DNA of 46,027 bases from Scenedesmus sp. ARA3 (lineage: Eukaryota > Chlorophyta > Chlorophyceae > Sphaeropleales > Scenedesmaceae), in NCBI GenBank assembly GCA_004335835.1, contig RWJK01001975.1, positions 1-46,027 of the forward strand, in the 5' to 3' direction. The position numbers and the translations under genes are program-made. This document shows positions 1-12,510 of this stretch, in pieces. The first letter of the stretch is position 1. Every line of letters starts with the position of its first letter. The notes below the pieces were generated by a model. That model was not told where the DNA came from, ran no database searches, and was given only the letters and a program-made list of their open reading frames with translations.

Positions 1-60
<60 letters not shown>
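1..60. repeat. (CTG)20 triplet microsatellite
   Basis: Twenty uninterrupted TGC/CTG units open the window. A shorter run of the same triplet lies at about 187-219. The run lies in the intron just before the first visible chlorophyllase-like exon, so it probably forms part of that intron's 3' end. Confidence 0.95.
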
Positions 61-82
61 GATTATTTGTCTGTTGCGGCAG

Positions 83-187
83 GGGCGGCAAGCTTGCTGC
101 GCTGCAGCTGGCAGGGAGCTACGTCAGCCCGCACCCAATGGCTGCCTACCTAGTGGACCCCAGTGAGTGCTTGGTTTGCCCGCACTG

Positions 188-220
<33 letters not shown>

Positions 221-1646
221 GCTGCGGTCTCAGCTGTGGCTGCCTACCTGGTGGACCCCAGTGAGTGGCGCCTGGACCCAGAGTGTTGACGTTGCGCAGG
301 CAGCAAGGCAGTGCTAATGCACTGTGCCCGCTTTAAGGCAATCACCAGGTTGTGAATCACGTATTGTGACACCTCAGCAGGAAGCTGCAGCCAACAACAG
401 GGCAGGGATGCCTACCACTTTGTTCTGGAAGCCAGCGTTCTTACAGTTACAGTAGAAAAGTCCCGGCCCTGCTTGAATTGACACTCACTGCATGGATTGT
501 CGCGACCACTGTTGCTGCTGTGGCTGCTGTTGCTGTTGCTGCCACACAGTCGACAACACCATGTTCAGCCCTGAAGGCCCCACCTACCCCTCAGCTGCCA
601 AGGCCCTGGCAGCAGCAGTGCCACTCCGCAAAGCAGGCATATCTGGCGCCGGCATATCATCTTCCTGCAACCCTGCTGGCACAAACTACCCCAGGTTTTA
701 TGATGCGCTGGCAACTGGCAGCTGGCTGACCGTGCTGCCGCAGTCGACACACGTGGCATTCACATCATCGCTTGCGGGGCTACTGGGGTTCTGCGGCTTT
801 GGGCGCACCTCCTCCTCAGTGAGTGCATCTTAATGACATGTTGCTAACATGTTGCTGCTGGGATTTTGCTAATGTGCGGCCATGTGTGCTTTTTTGTGTG
901 CCGCGGCCTTGGTGCACAGCAGGGCAATTAAAGCTCGCCTGCACATTGCAGCTGTTTCAGACGAGCAACGTCTGCTGCTTTGACTGTGAGGTGGCCCCTC
1001 ACAAAAACATTGCTTTCAGACGAGCCTGCTGTGCATATGTGCGTCTGCAGGAGACAATCGCCATCACTGCTGCGGCCATGACCGGCTGGATGCAGAGCAA
1101 CGTCAGGGGCACGGTGAGGCTGAGCAGTGTATGACTGAACATAACTACTAGTTGTACACGTCGCACGCGTGGAGTGCTGCACAAACTGCTGTTCTGAGAT
1201 GTTTGTCAAGCAGCGTTTGGTCATGGCTTTCAAATGCAGTTCATATCACAAGTGCAGACTGCTGCTCTGAAAGTGCTGCTGCAAGCTATGTTGGCCACAG
1301 TCAAATATGCTGTGATACTGAGATGTTGGCAGCATGCCTGCGTGTTGAGGACGAATGCAGTGTTACGTTGTGCTGTGGTGTGTGATTCAACATTAGCGTG
1401 GTTACACATGTGCCTTGGCTCTTTGCTCCTGTGATACCGCTGCAAATGTTGCAGCAGCGCATGTGACCTACCAGAGAACCTGACCTTCACCTGTGCTTGC
1501 ACTTGTCACTGCAAAAGCATGCGTACGCTCAAAGCAGCACCGTGGTGTTCGTATGCATACTGCTGCAGGCGGTGCCGGTGCAGCTCACCTCGTACCTCAA
1601 CTCCAAGGTGCAGGCTGGCACCATCACCTTCGCCGTGAGGCCGTGA
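83..1646 (+). CDS. Chlorophyllase-like alpha/beta hydrolase, 3' part (four exons)
   Basis: The gene is cut by the window edge. Phase-consistent exons are 83-162, 550-818, 1051-1113 and 1569-1646 (stop TGA 1644-1646), giving about 162 residues. The first exon begins G|GGC AAG and reads GGKLAALQLAG, as expected right after the GHSRG nucleophile elbow of chlorophyllases, so the catalytic Ser would be in the previous, unseen exon. Joining exons 1 and 2 restores LVDPIDNTMFSPEGP, matching the family's VDP(V/I)D acid region. Later, GISGAGISSSCNPAGTNY and a SWLTVLPQSTHVAF segment supply the expected catalytic His. Chlorophyllases remove phytol from chlorophyll; related algal enzymes act on other esters, so the substrate is inferred. 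Donors are GTGAGT/GTGAGG and acceptors CAG. Intron 163-549 holds a copy of the exon 83-162 3' end. No obvious TGTAA signal follows within 800 bases, but AATAAA occurs at 1734-1739. Confidence 0.72.
238..267 (+). repeat. Donor-side echo of exon 83-162
   Basis: The last ~24 bases of the exon (encoding AAYLVDP) with its GTGAGTG donor recur here with one or two changes, 98 bases downstream of the true donor. It lies inside the intron and would be a competing 5' splice site. Confidence 0.85.
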
Positions 1647-1713
1647 ACTTCCCACCAGGCAGCTGGAAAGTTCACGGTGAAGTACCAGGCAGCTGGAAAG
1701 TTCACGGTGAAGT
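1643..1713. repeat. 30-bp direct repeat and hairpin just after the stop codon
   Basis: A 30-base unit occurs twice head to tail (1654-1683 and 1684-1713). GTGAACTT at 1643-1650 is also perfectly complementary to AAGTTCAC at 1668-1675, which would allow an 8-bp stem with a 17-base loop overlapping the stop codon. It lies in the 3' UTR of the chlorophyllase-like gene. Confidence 0.85.
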
Positions 1714-4131
1714 TGCGATCTTCTGAGAAAGGAAATAAAGCGCATCACCCAAATGGTCAATGCATCGTGATTTTCATACAAAAGCAGGTGATGTTGCAGC
1801 CCGTAATATCAACGTAGTAGTGCATGGCGGCACGAGCCCTATCTGCAATGCATGAGAACAGCTGCAGCATGCAGCACACAGGTGTCGCATTATTGAAGGC
1901 TTTCTGTTGGATCCTCTGCTGTCATTACAGCAACGTTGTGACCAATCAAATGCCACTGCTCGTGGTGTCGACAGGCATGATTTGAGAGAGGCTGGTGCAG
2001 GCACATGCATGCATGTGCTTACACATGTACATATGACAAATTTTACTCAGTATCACAGGTTGTGACTTGCAGCTGCCTCACAGCTGTATGGCTGCAAGAT
2101 GTTGAGCATGCAGCTGGTATCTACAGCACTTTCTTGATTTGATTTGTACTATCGGAAACATTATACCATTTTGAAACAGGCAACACAATGCTTGTGCGCA
2201 GCAAGAGTAAACACAATCGGCGTGGACAATTTTACATGTCTGGCAAGCAATCTGCTGTTGCCAATGCAGCCACAATGGGCTTACGTTGGACTTACCTTGG
2301 ATGGCTGGTGCGTGCATGTACCATGCATTTGTGACAGTGGCACGCCCTTATTACTAGCAGCACTTCGGTGCACAGTTTGATATACGGCTGCGGGGCAGTT
2401 GACTTCTGCGTCAGCTGCTGTGGTTCTGTATTGAACATTACAGATTGAGATGATGTGCCTGCCGGCAGTAATGGCTGCAATGGATAACTTGGCTGCCGCA
2501 TTAGAGCGCTGTGACTCATTTCATATATTGAGTACTAGTGGTATGTAAGCTATCAGCTTGGCGCGCGGCATGCTGCTGCTGGCGTGACCAATCTGCAGCT
2601 TTTATTGCATTGACCTCATCATTGCATGGCAGCTGGCTGCCGCAACGAAGAGCACACAAATTAACAGCCACCGATAGGTGCCTTTGGCAGCAACTGCTGG
2701 GCTGGCATCTGTGTGTCGCGACTGCGCCTGACGCTTTTCAGCATCTGCGGCTGCCCTCATGATTACAGCAATCCTGTGCCAGCACTGGCTTGATCACAGC
2801 AGCAGCAGCAGCAGCAGCAGCAGTGCTGCAGTGCTGCTGGGATCCTGTCCCAGCCCACCAGCAGGTTGCTGCCATGCAGGGCCAATGGCGTTCATCGTGT
2901 TGGCTTGACTGGTGACGTAATGCTGCTGCTGAGCATGATCCTCGCTGAGATGCACCATGGTACGGCCTTGTGTCGCCTGTGGCGGCATGCACAGTGCAGC
3001 GTGCATGCCCTAATGATGTTCACCAGCTCTTAGGTGTTGCAGATTGTAACATACGGGTGACATGTTGCCAGGGGAAAGTAGGCGAGACAGCGTCTGCAGG
3101 CCTAATTGTACACGAAACATTTTTTACACACATACGCACACAGGCCATGGCCCAAACCTGCCACTTAATGCATAGTGGGGCCTTCTGCGGCGCTGAAGCC
3201 GAATCAGCTGCTGCAGCGGCTGCCTTTGCTGCCATCTTGCAAAGCGCAATGCTGCAGCCAAGCCAGGAATCAGCAGCCTGCCAAGCACCCAATCCTGGAA
3301 GTGTGCAGAGCCCATACCTGCCTCGTACAGTCACTCACTCATGGTGCTTACTGAGCACAACACGCACAAAACAATGTCACGTTGCACCTGACAACCCACC
3401 ATTGAGCAAATGTAGATCACGCACACTGGCTGTGTGTCTACAGCATGGGATGCAAGCTCAAGCCAATCACACACACGCACCGCACTGTACAAGCCCACCA
3501 CAGTTGAGCGCTGTGCGGTCACCAACAACCCAACTATGCAGCAGGCATCAGCCGCATCAGTAGCCGTAGTTGCAGCGGCAGTCAACACTTGAACTGTTGC
3601 ACAGTCTCAACTATAACCTGCATGGCCCTCCATGCGCCTACGCAGACAAAGAACGTGTTGGGGTCACACCATGGAATATGCTGTGTCAAAGGCTTGCTGG
3701 CTCAGCGCTGCCAATCACATGCGCAGAACAAGCTGATAACAAACATCAGTATCAGGGGCAGGCAAGCCGCAGCCGTGCCTGGTGCGGCGTGTAACGAGCA
3801 GCAAGGATTTCGCAGCCAGCATCGCGGCTGGCCTCCAAAATAGTGTACACATTGCAGTGTGCCTAACCATCATCGGGCCAAGGCCCGGGCCCAGGGTGGC
3901 GCGCCTCTCACCTGCCACTATCAATACAGCCTTGCATTGAAAGGTCCTTCACACAACCATGTGTGTCTGCATGCTGCGCGACTTCATGATCCTTATCATG
4001 GATGACACGAGGGATCCGCACCCAAACCTACACCATGCTTGACAGGGTGGCCTGCAAGCCTCCTTCCTTGCAACAGCACAAATGAAAGGGCGCAACACCT
4101 ACACCGGTTGTGGCCGCCCATTTCAACCATC
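1714..4131. other. Stretch with no supportable gene
   Basis: Open frames occur on both strands, the longest about 197 codons around 2970-3563, but none begins convincingly with ATG, shows a recognisable domain or has matching splice-phase partners. A short (CAG)n run is at about 2800-2822. The 3' UTR of the chlorophyllase-like gene should occupy the left end and that of the arylsulfatase the right end. I see nothing else. Confidence 0.5.
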
Positions 4132-6293
4132 TCACATCAGCCCGCAGTCCTCCACGCACATCTCATTGGCCTCGTCAATCACACACGGCCGGTACATGCT
4201 CTGGAACACCAGCTGCCCATCAGGCCACTGGTGCTGCCGCTGCAGCCGCCGCCACACCTGCTCAGGGCTAGCCGGCACAGCAGCAGCAGCAGCAGCACCA
4301 CTTACACCACTGCTGCTGCTGCCCATGCGCATGCCGGAAGCAGCGGATGTGGCTGTAGCAGCATCTGCATCTGCGGGGAGGTGCAGCTCTGGCTGGCCGT
4401 GTGTTGCTACTGCCACACCGCCGGCTGTGGAAGCAGCAGCACGCAGCTGCCGCTCCAGCTCGAGCATGTTTGCTGTGGGCTGGAAGTTCTCGTATTTTGC
4501 CGGCTCCGTCTGAACTTGCATGGGCACATCAGCAGGCATGCCCTCTGGCGGTGAGCCTGAAGGTGGGATCGCAACAGACGCAACGTCCACTGCAGCTGTG
4601 CTGTTTGCTGCTTTGCCAGCAGCAGCGCCAGCAGCTGCGGTGTCCGCTGCTTTCCCGCCAGCAGCTGCTGCAGTGCTGTTTGTCTTGCCAGCAGCACTGC
4701 CAGGTGCTGGCAGAGCAGCTGCAGCAGCTGCAGCAGGGCTACCAGCAACAGCAGCAGCCTTGCCCTGGCCATCCAGCAGTACAAAGCGCAGGTTGAACAA
4801 GTGGAAGAACCACTTTTGGGGCGCTGGCTGGCCGTTGCGGGGCGCCAGTGGCTTGCTGGCGTTGTGCATGGCTACCAGCTGCGCACAGACTTCAGTGATG
4901 CTGTTGGGAGGTGACTTGGCAAGCTCCAGGGTGCCCATGGACTTGGTGGTCATGCCCGGCTGCAGCAACAACAAAGAAATGATATTGATTTGAAGATGTT
5001 TGTGTTGCAGTGTACGTACAACAGCCGTACAACAGCACCACACTAGCATGCAGCTGGGAGCTGCTCATGCATCAAGTTCATAGCCTGCTGATATTTAGCA
5101 TAGCTGCTGAGCTGCTGCTGGCCCCGGTAATCAACACGCTTCAAGCAGGCGCCAGCCAGGCTCACCGTCTGCGGCAGTACTGCCTTGACTGATGGCACAG
5201 AGTCCGCCTTGATCTGCTGGAAGGTGCCCACGGAGACCTTGAACGTGAAGTTGAGCTGCTGCCCGTCACCCTTGCCGAATGCATCGGTGCGCGAGTAGTA
5301 CATTGCGGCCACGTCGTAGCGCCCTGGTGTGTCAACCTGCGAGGTTAGCATGTGCAACACAGCAACAGCGTATGTAACAGCATCGAGAAATTTGGCGAGG
5401 CTGCCTGGTGAAACTTGAACACCAATCGGTTGTCACAGGAGCGCAGCCTGATCTGAGCCATGCATGCAGATGAACATGCTCAACAGTGGTACATGTGCCA
5501 AGCTGACGTCGCATAGGTCATGCCTCAAGCCTGCATTGGCGAGGCGGCAGGGGCACCAGGGAGACCTCAATCCTCTGCCTTGCACCTGCCAATGACAACT
5601 ATGGTGCATGATAACATCATCGCCTCACCTGCAGCTGCATGCAGGCCTTGTCCCCCGTGTCCGTGAAGTTCACGGCACTGCCCTTGATGTGCACATTACC
5701 GCGCGTGAGCTGGATGGCTCCCGCCGTCTCAACATTGCTTGCGGCCTCGCCATTCAGGCCCAGCTGGAACACAAGCTTGGTGAAGGAATGAGGCTCTGCC
5801 ACCACGGAGCCCCACCAGAGCTGCGCCTTGCTGTCAAAAAGTGCTGCAATACGCTGCTGCTCAGGCCCGGTGACTGCATTGCAAGGCAGCTCCACGCGCG
5901 AGTCGCCGGTGAACCTGCGGGCAGCAGCAGTGCAGTTTGCCGGGGGCAGATAGATGGGCGCTTTGGCTGGTGTGGGTTTGGAAGCGCGAAGCGTAAGTGT
6001 GTGGAGCGTTGGGGCTGTGCGGCGTTGCTGCTGCAGCATCACTGATCAGGCTGCTCAGTTTGCAACAGCCAGCTGCAGAGCTTGCGCGAGCAAGCCGTAA
6101 TACGCTGGCATGCACAGGCGTGTGAGTTGGCGGTGCGGCTGCCGACTGGCAGCCAGTGGCCTGCTTGCTGCCATCATGTTTGTTTTACTAGCTGTTTGTT
6201 TGTAGCCGCCACTCACTTGAAGACCTTGTTGTTGGCGCCGTACCACTTGTAGTCCTTCCACCTGCGTGGCGCAAAGGGTGGCGCAGCGTTTGT

Positions 6294-6339
<46 letters not shown>

Positions 6340-8285
6340 TGGCTTGAGTTGAGTCGAGTTGAGTTTGCAAAGCTGATGTGCTAAGTTTCACCTGTTTTGC
6401 TGCGCTTCTGTGTGTGCTACAAACCACAACTGAACAAGAGCAACTTGCACTGACCAGGCAGATGCGTGCTTTCGTACTTGGCACCAACTGAAGCGCGCCA
6501 GTATGGTGATGACCAAGTAGCTTGGTGGACTGCAGCCGCTGACAGCTCTGACTCTAGCTGACGCATGTTTGTCACTGGGCGCCCATCAAAAGGTTACCTT
6601 GCAGCTGCTTACTGCACACAGACTCTGTCACTCGCGCACCTGCCGACGATGCAGTTCTTGAACACGCCAGTGCCATTCCTGTCCTGGTACAGCAGGTCAG
6701 GCTGTGGCTTCAGCACCTTCCTGCAGGCGCAGCAGGCGACCAATAACACGTGTTATGTTTGGCAAGAGACACACAGCAGTGCAAACCAGTAAACCTAACA
6801 CCTCGTTAGTTTGACCAACTTTGACGAACCATCATCACGCAGTTGGTGGTGTGAGTGATACGTCTCAGCATGCGCTTGCGTTGTACATGCATGCAGGCCA
6901 TGTGGTCAAATCAGATTGGACAAGCTTTAGCGTGTCAAATTCCGTCAAGCACCCACACCCTACCTGTCATGGCTCAGCTGCGGCAGTGTGTCCCGCATCA
7001 GCGTGGCAGCGTGCGGGCACGCCTTGGCGTCTCCGCTCGCCGTCATCGTGAAGAAGAACCGCTCCTGCTGCTGCTTGGACGGCTGCACCCCAGGCTTCAA
7101 CAGATTTGCAAAGCTGCTGCCGGACCACGGCATGTGCTGCGTGTCTTTGGCGCGAGCCAGGTCAGCGACAGTGGGCAGCACATCTGCAAGGGACAGCAGG
7201 GTGTCATCTCTGCATCCAGATGGCACTCCGGGGCCTGCTACTGCGAGGTGGTTGCGTAGGCCTCCCTCTGTGCCTGCTGCCTTGATGGCGGGGTCCCAGT
7301 AGCCCTTGTGGCCTAACATGCCGCTGGGCATGCGGCGCTGCAGGCAACAAAGATGACACAAGGCGAGCAAACACTTTGTTTTGGAGTCTGATTGCAGTGC
7401 TAGTTGCAGGGGAAGTCATAGCACATATTTCAGTGGTCCTTGTGGCCCGGCATGCCGCTGGGCATGCGGCGCTGCAGCAGGCGGCAAGACAGTACACAAG
7501 GCATGCAGCAACACCAAGATTTACAGATCTGATGGCAAAACCGTGACAAACCAATTCGCTGCTCCGATGTTTGTTGACACTCATGCCGTCTAAGCGGAGC
7601 CGTAGCTGTGCAATGTCAAGACGGTGTCGGCCAGGCGGACAATGACACTGTGACAATGACACAGCACCAGAGATGGATACATGGTGTGCTGCTGAGCAGC
7701 TGCGAAAATGCAACCGTCAACCGCTGCCTTGTAGCCGATGCTTTGGAACAACAAGCTGCTGCTTCTGCCCTTCTCACCAGCTTGTTAAAGTTGTCATCAA
7801 ACACGCTGCGAGGCAGGCCCGGGCCGTTGTCACCTGCCATCATGATGTAGGTGTTCTTGGCCAGCGGGCTGCTCTCAACAAAGTCCAGCAGCCTGAAGGC
7901 ACGAATGATGCAGCAGCCAGATGCTCAGGGTCTAGTTCAAGCCAAATCAGATTAATGTTGCATGGAAGGTTGAGTGGCATGCAGCCCAACAGTACACGTA
8001 AACATTTAGGCGATAGAACAGAAACGCTCCAATTCTTTGCAACTTCAACAGTCAAGCAGAACGCTGTGAGTGTAAAAAACCTGATGCGAGTTGCAGCGGA
8101 ACCTCGACAGGTTGTTGGTGGCTGACAATCTGAGATGGAAGAAACGGATACATGCCAGGCCCCAGGTGCACTTTGCACGCTCAATGACAGTGTATTGTGT
8201 ACAGGCCTGACTGAACCAGGCTGTGCTGTGGCCTCACCTGCCCAGCACCTCATCCCAATACTTGAGCATGGCCCACAACTGCAGT

Positions 8286-8317
<32 letters not shown>

Positions 8318-11300
8318 GTTGAGACCCCTTTGTGTGGAAGTCGTGCAGAAGTTGCTGGCCAAGCAAATGCTGTGCCAAGTCACTCACTCAGCAGCAAGGC
8401 ATCACGCGGCCACTCCCTTCATCCAAACCAACAACCACCAACTCAACACCATCCGGCCCTCACCCGTGCCGTGTGTGGGTCAGGCCGCGGCTCCAGGTCC
8501 ATGACCTGTGACAGGTACGGCTCAGGAGCAAAGTACAGGTCCAGGGGGGTGCCCTCCTTGGGCATCTCCTCACGTGGGCTGCACAAGAGAGGCAGGCGAC
8601 ACCACATGGTGACAACTAAGCAGAGACGCATGATGATGGACAGACGTAGTGATGCCCTTGCAGGCGTTACTTGAACGTGCAACTTCAAGAGCTTGTGTGT
8701 CAGCTGCGCCTGTTTGTTTTAATGGAACTGGAAGGTGCCAACTAGGGTTGAATCAGGCAGATGATGTACAACAGCTGCCTCAGACCCCAACCCCCAGCCC
8801 TTCCTTGCACATGCACATTCCAGCATCTCTTGTGGATCTGGTGATCTTGTGGTCATGTGCATGCGACCCAGAGTTATATCCAAAAATGCACGCATGACAA
8901 CTATCACACAGTGCTGCATGTCTGCCGCACCTCTTGTGGATGGAGAAGGGTGCGTAGTAAGTAAAGAAGGGCTGCCCATCAGCCTGGCGGTTTTTCAGAA
9001 AGCCCAGAAGCTTGTCCATCAGCACCTGCTCCATCAGCCCCTCGGTGGGCTTGTACGCGCCGTTATGCCTGCAACAGAAAGTAACACGTCATATAACAGT
9101 TTAGGAAAAAGGGACTAGACAATTTGTCCATCAGCACCTGCTCCATCAGGCCCTCAGTGGGCTTGTATGCGCCGTTGCGCCTGCAACACAAGTAACATGT
9201 TACAAACACATGTGACATGTTGAATATCACATTGAGAGAAAGCTGGACTGGACAAGGCAGTCATCAGCACCTGCTCCATAAGCTCCTAAGTGGGCTTGTA
9301 CGCGCCGTTGTGCCTGCAACACAAGTAACATGTTACAAACACATGTGACTTGTTGAATAACATATTGAGGGAAAGCGGACTGGATAAGGCATTCATCAGC
9401 ACCTGCTCCATGAACCCCTCGGTGGGCTTGTATGCGCCGCATGAACCCGAAACATACCATCCGCGCGCAATGCCGATGTGGCAGCAACCGCGCCGCATGT
9501 CAGAGCAAGCCGCTAGACATAAACTTTGGACTGGTGGCCATGTGTCAATGTGGCCCAAAGGGATCAGCTGCCTGCTGCTGCCCTGGCAAAGCGCAACAAA
9601 ACCTTTTTTAGTGCCAACATACACTGTGTTATGTAACGAAACCTGTCACACAACGTAGCACTTGCTGCGCACCGCATGAGGTTGTCCAAGTGGATGTAGT
9701 CGGAGGGCAGCCAGCTTTCGTTGAAGCCTCGGCTCCACGGCTCGTAGCCCAGCGCGCGACCGTTGTGCCTGCAGCAGCAGCAGCAGCAGCAGCAGCAGTG
9801 TTAGCATTAGCAAGTTCAGGGATCACCTCCTGCTGCGCAGCTTGTAGCAGGGTGCTGACATAGCATGATCACTGCAGCTGGCGCTGATGTCTCAGCTGCT
9901 GAGTGCATGCCGCAGGCTGAACCAGAACGGCGTACAACCCGTGTGAGCAGATTCAGCACTGAGGCAGAGCTAGAATGGCTGCTGCCTGAAATGATCAAAT
10001 TCGAGTGCCAGCTTGTGTAGCAGAGCTATGCCGCCATTCAGCACAGCTATGGACACTCCTGCAAGGCTGCTGCTGCTGCCGCTGCCGCACTCCGTAGCAG
10101 CTGTCACCAGCCGCAATCTGCTCAGCCATCGCTAGCGCTGCTGCAGTATCAGCCTGCTGCTGCTGCTGCCCATGCCTTCCGCAACCTCACCATTTGCCGA
10201 AGTGGCTGGTGGTGTAGCCAGCCTGCTGCATGACGTCGCCTGCTGTGGCCTCCCCCAGTGAGAAGGAGTCATAGCCCAGCGTGTTGTACACGGTGCCAGT
10301 CCTGCAGCAGCAGCACGTGATGTAACCTTCAGCAGACAGTAACACATGGCTGCGCTGCCCAGTGTCTTCTGCAGAGGCTTGCGGCTGGGGCAAGCGCTTC
10401 CAGCACACGAAGTCTCTGCCAACAAGTGTGTCCATTTAGAACCGCACTGCCTTCAAGCTGCGGCAGCACATCAGCAGCATGGTTGTTGCTGCTAAAGAAT
10501 GCCGTGTTTCCAGCCCCTGCTTCTCCATATCACATCACACACCACAGCACCCGCTGCTGCGCACCTCACAAAGTCCCGTCCAGTCAGCAGCTCAGCTCTA
10601 GACATGGCGCACAGCGGCCACCTGCCTACATTGCTGCTTCAGCCCCTGCTGCTCTATCTTTACATTACATACCACAGCATCCGCTGCTGCGCACCTCACA
10701 AAGTCGCGCCCAGTCAGCAGCTCAGCACGTGACATGGCACACAGAGGCGTCGAATAAAAGTTGCTGAAGCTCATGCCTCGCTTGATCAGGCGGTCGATGT
10801 TTGGTGTTTGGGCACCAATGGAGCTGCGGCCGTCTGGGCCCCTGGGGTGGTGTAATCCTATGTCATCATAGCCCAAGTCATCCACCAGGATTACTATGAA
10901 GTTGGGGCGCTGCCCTGCTGGCATGGCTGGCACGGCAGGAGCCGCCGCAACTGGCCACGACTGCAGCTCTGCGAGAGGTATCAACAATGAGTAAGAGGTG
11001 ATGGAGGAGGGACGCTAGGAGTGTAGGGTTTTATTGTTGTGGGGACTGGTCAGTAGCTGTTGAAGGCCTTGATGCTGTGATATGCTTGCAGCAATCCTGA
11101 CACACCTCAGCGAACCTCAACTCCATGTTATGGTTTGATCAAAACACCATGTGTGCATTGCAGGCCCACAGCTGGGGAGCTGGAGCTGACTGGAGCTGTG
11201 CTGGGTCGCTGGGTAAAACAGTTACAGCGGTTTGTACTGCCACTGGCCTGCTGCTGCTGCTGTTGTGTGCTGCTGCCAGCTGACCACTCACTTGGCGCGC

Positions 11301-11496
11301 TGCATCCCTCAGCAAACTTTGTAGAAGCATATGATGGTAGAACTCGCGATCCGCTGGAGCCAGCAGCTGGTTTTGTTGGCGCTGCAGGTGCTGGCTTGGG
11401 CGGGGCTGTCTTCTGTAACTGCTGCTGGCCAAGTGCTGAAGTTCCTGGGAAACATAGCACTAATAGTATCCAAGAACTATGCTTTTGTTTTATCAT
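4132..11496 (-). CDS. Secreted arylsulfatase (14 exons, 959 aa predicted)
   Basis: Exons, all joining in phase: 11292-11496, 10695-10968, 10191-10301, 9673-9768, 8931-9068, 8464-8578, 8238-8278, 7778-7892, 6964-7337, 6640-6720, 6217-6261, 5629-5914, 5166-5336, 4132-4959. The start ATG (11496) opens a hydrophobic signal peptide, MIKQKHSSWILLVLCF. Sulfatase landmarks follow in order: FIVILVDDLGYDD (about residues 92-104, metal-binding Asp pair), PLCAMSRAELLTGR (formylglycine Cys about 145), HFGKWH (about 193-198), MMAGDNGP (about 345-351) and HKGYWD (Lys about 376). Algal arylsulfatases hydrolyse sulfate esters outside the cell and are usually induced by sulfur starvation; I see no regulatory site proving that here. 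The C-terminal exon adds an Ala-rich linker and a Cys-containing end. Oddities: the Pro of the usual CxPxR signature is Met, and several introns carry exon echoes. Confidence 0.9.
7430..7481 (-). repeat. Acceptor-side echo of arylsulfatase exon 9
   Basis: A second copy of the CTGCAG acceptor plus the start of exon 9 (RRMPSGM, then G-HK) lies 133 bases upstream (in transcript sense) of the true exon start at 7337. It reaches a stop soon after the copied segment, so it would be a poison exon if used. Confidence 0.85.
9117..9440 (-). repeat. Three acceptor-side echoes of arylsulfatase exon 5
   Basis: Copies of the acceptor and first ~55 bases of exon 5 (HNGAYKPTEGLMEQVLMDK) recur at about 9120-9182, 9255-9316 and 9388-9440, with progressive decay. 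The spacing of the shared core is about 111, 133 and 132 bases. Only the copy beginning at 9068 continues into the rest of the exon. Confidence 0.88.
10395..10625 (-). repeat. Donor-side echoes of the arylsulfatase active-site exon
   Basis: A copy at about 10560-10625 repeats PLCAMSRAELLTGRDFVR together with the GTGAG|GTGCGC donor, about 128 bases downstream (transcript sense) of the true exon end. Flanking intron sequence is duplicated too. A more decayed third copy (GRDFV) lies at about 10395-10436. Confidence 0.85.
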
Positions 11497-12040
11497 TGTT
11501 GAGGTTGGTCGTTGCTGGCGTGCTCTTTCAACATGATCGCCCGATGCGCGAGCAATACACCAATACAAGGACGATGTCTCTTCAGCAGCACTGATCAATC
11601 GAGTGGTTGAACAACTGTTACAGTTCGCGGTAGCACAGTAGTGATGCACAGTTGTCGCAAATGTGTGTCCAGGTTGTTGCCGTTTTCGTCCGGCACCTGA
11701 CAAAGCCTTGCCTCAGAGACCAGATGGCGCCCTGAAAGAACCAAGACTATAATAAACAGGAATTATATATGCTGACAGCGAAAACAGCGCCCTGCAAATG
11801 CTGTAGTTGCGATGGTTCCCGGCATGGAACGGTGCCGCATGGCCGGCCGTTCCATACTACTTCCACTCAACATCATCAACTTCCGTACCGAATTCCACAT
11901 CTAAACGAGCAAACATGACACGTTCCTGCACAGCAGACAGCCAGCTGTCCGTGCTGATGTGCAGCGTAAGCAAACAATGGTGCCATGCCACATAATACTT
12001 GCCAGCCACTGCCAAGCTGCTGCTGCTCAGCATCAGGTGT
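11497..12040. other. Intergenic: arylsulfatase 5' region and 3' region of the DCD gene
   Basis: This holds the presumptive arylsulfatase promoter and the 3' UTR of the upstream gene on the same strand. A minus-strand TGTAA (TTACA at about 11619 on the plus strand) is a candidate poly(A) signal of the DCD gene. I recognise no sulfur-responsive or TATA-type element with confidence. Confidence 0.4.
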
Positions 12041-12474
12041 TCACCTGATGCTCAGCTGGTGTCCTTCCACATCATCATCCAATGCTTTTGCACCACCGCC
12101 ACCCTGCTGCTGCTGCTCCTGCTGCAGCTGCTGCAGCATGCCAAACATCCCTGCTGATCCCTGGCCAGGCAACTTCCCCTGCTGTGCTGACCCAACTCCA
12201 CGACCAGCCACACCAAACCGGACACCAGACCCTGCTGCTGTTGCTGCTCCTGCTGCTGCTGCTGTTGCGCCACCAGCCCCTGCAGCAGCAGGTGTTAGCC
12301 ATGGGGCCAAGGCTGACAGCCTTGAGAAGCCCCTGCTGCCAAATGCGGGCTTCGAAGCAGCAGCAGGTGCAGAGAGCCCTGCAGCGGCCTGCTTTGCTGC
12401 TGCTGCTGCTGCCGCCGCTGCGGCTGCAGGTTCTGGGGGCGTCCACCCGCTTTGAGGAGTGCCTTGTAGTGGCA

Positions 12475-12510
<36 letters not shown>

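Noticed and set aside
2970..3563. 197-codon plus-strand open frame
   Set aside because: It starts at a GTG, has no domain, no splice partners and random-looking composition; an overlapping minus frame is equally open.
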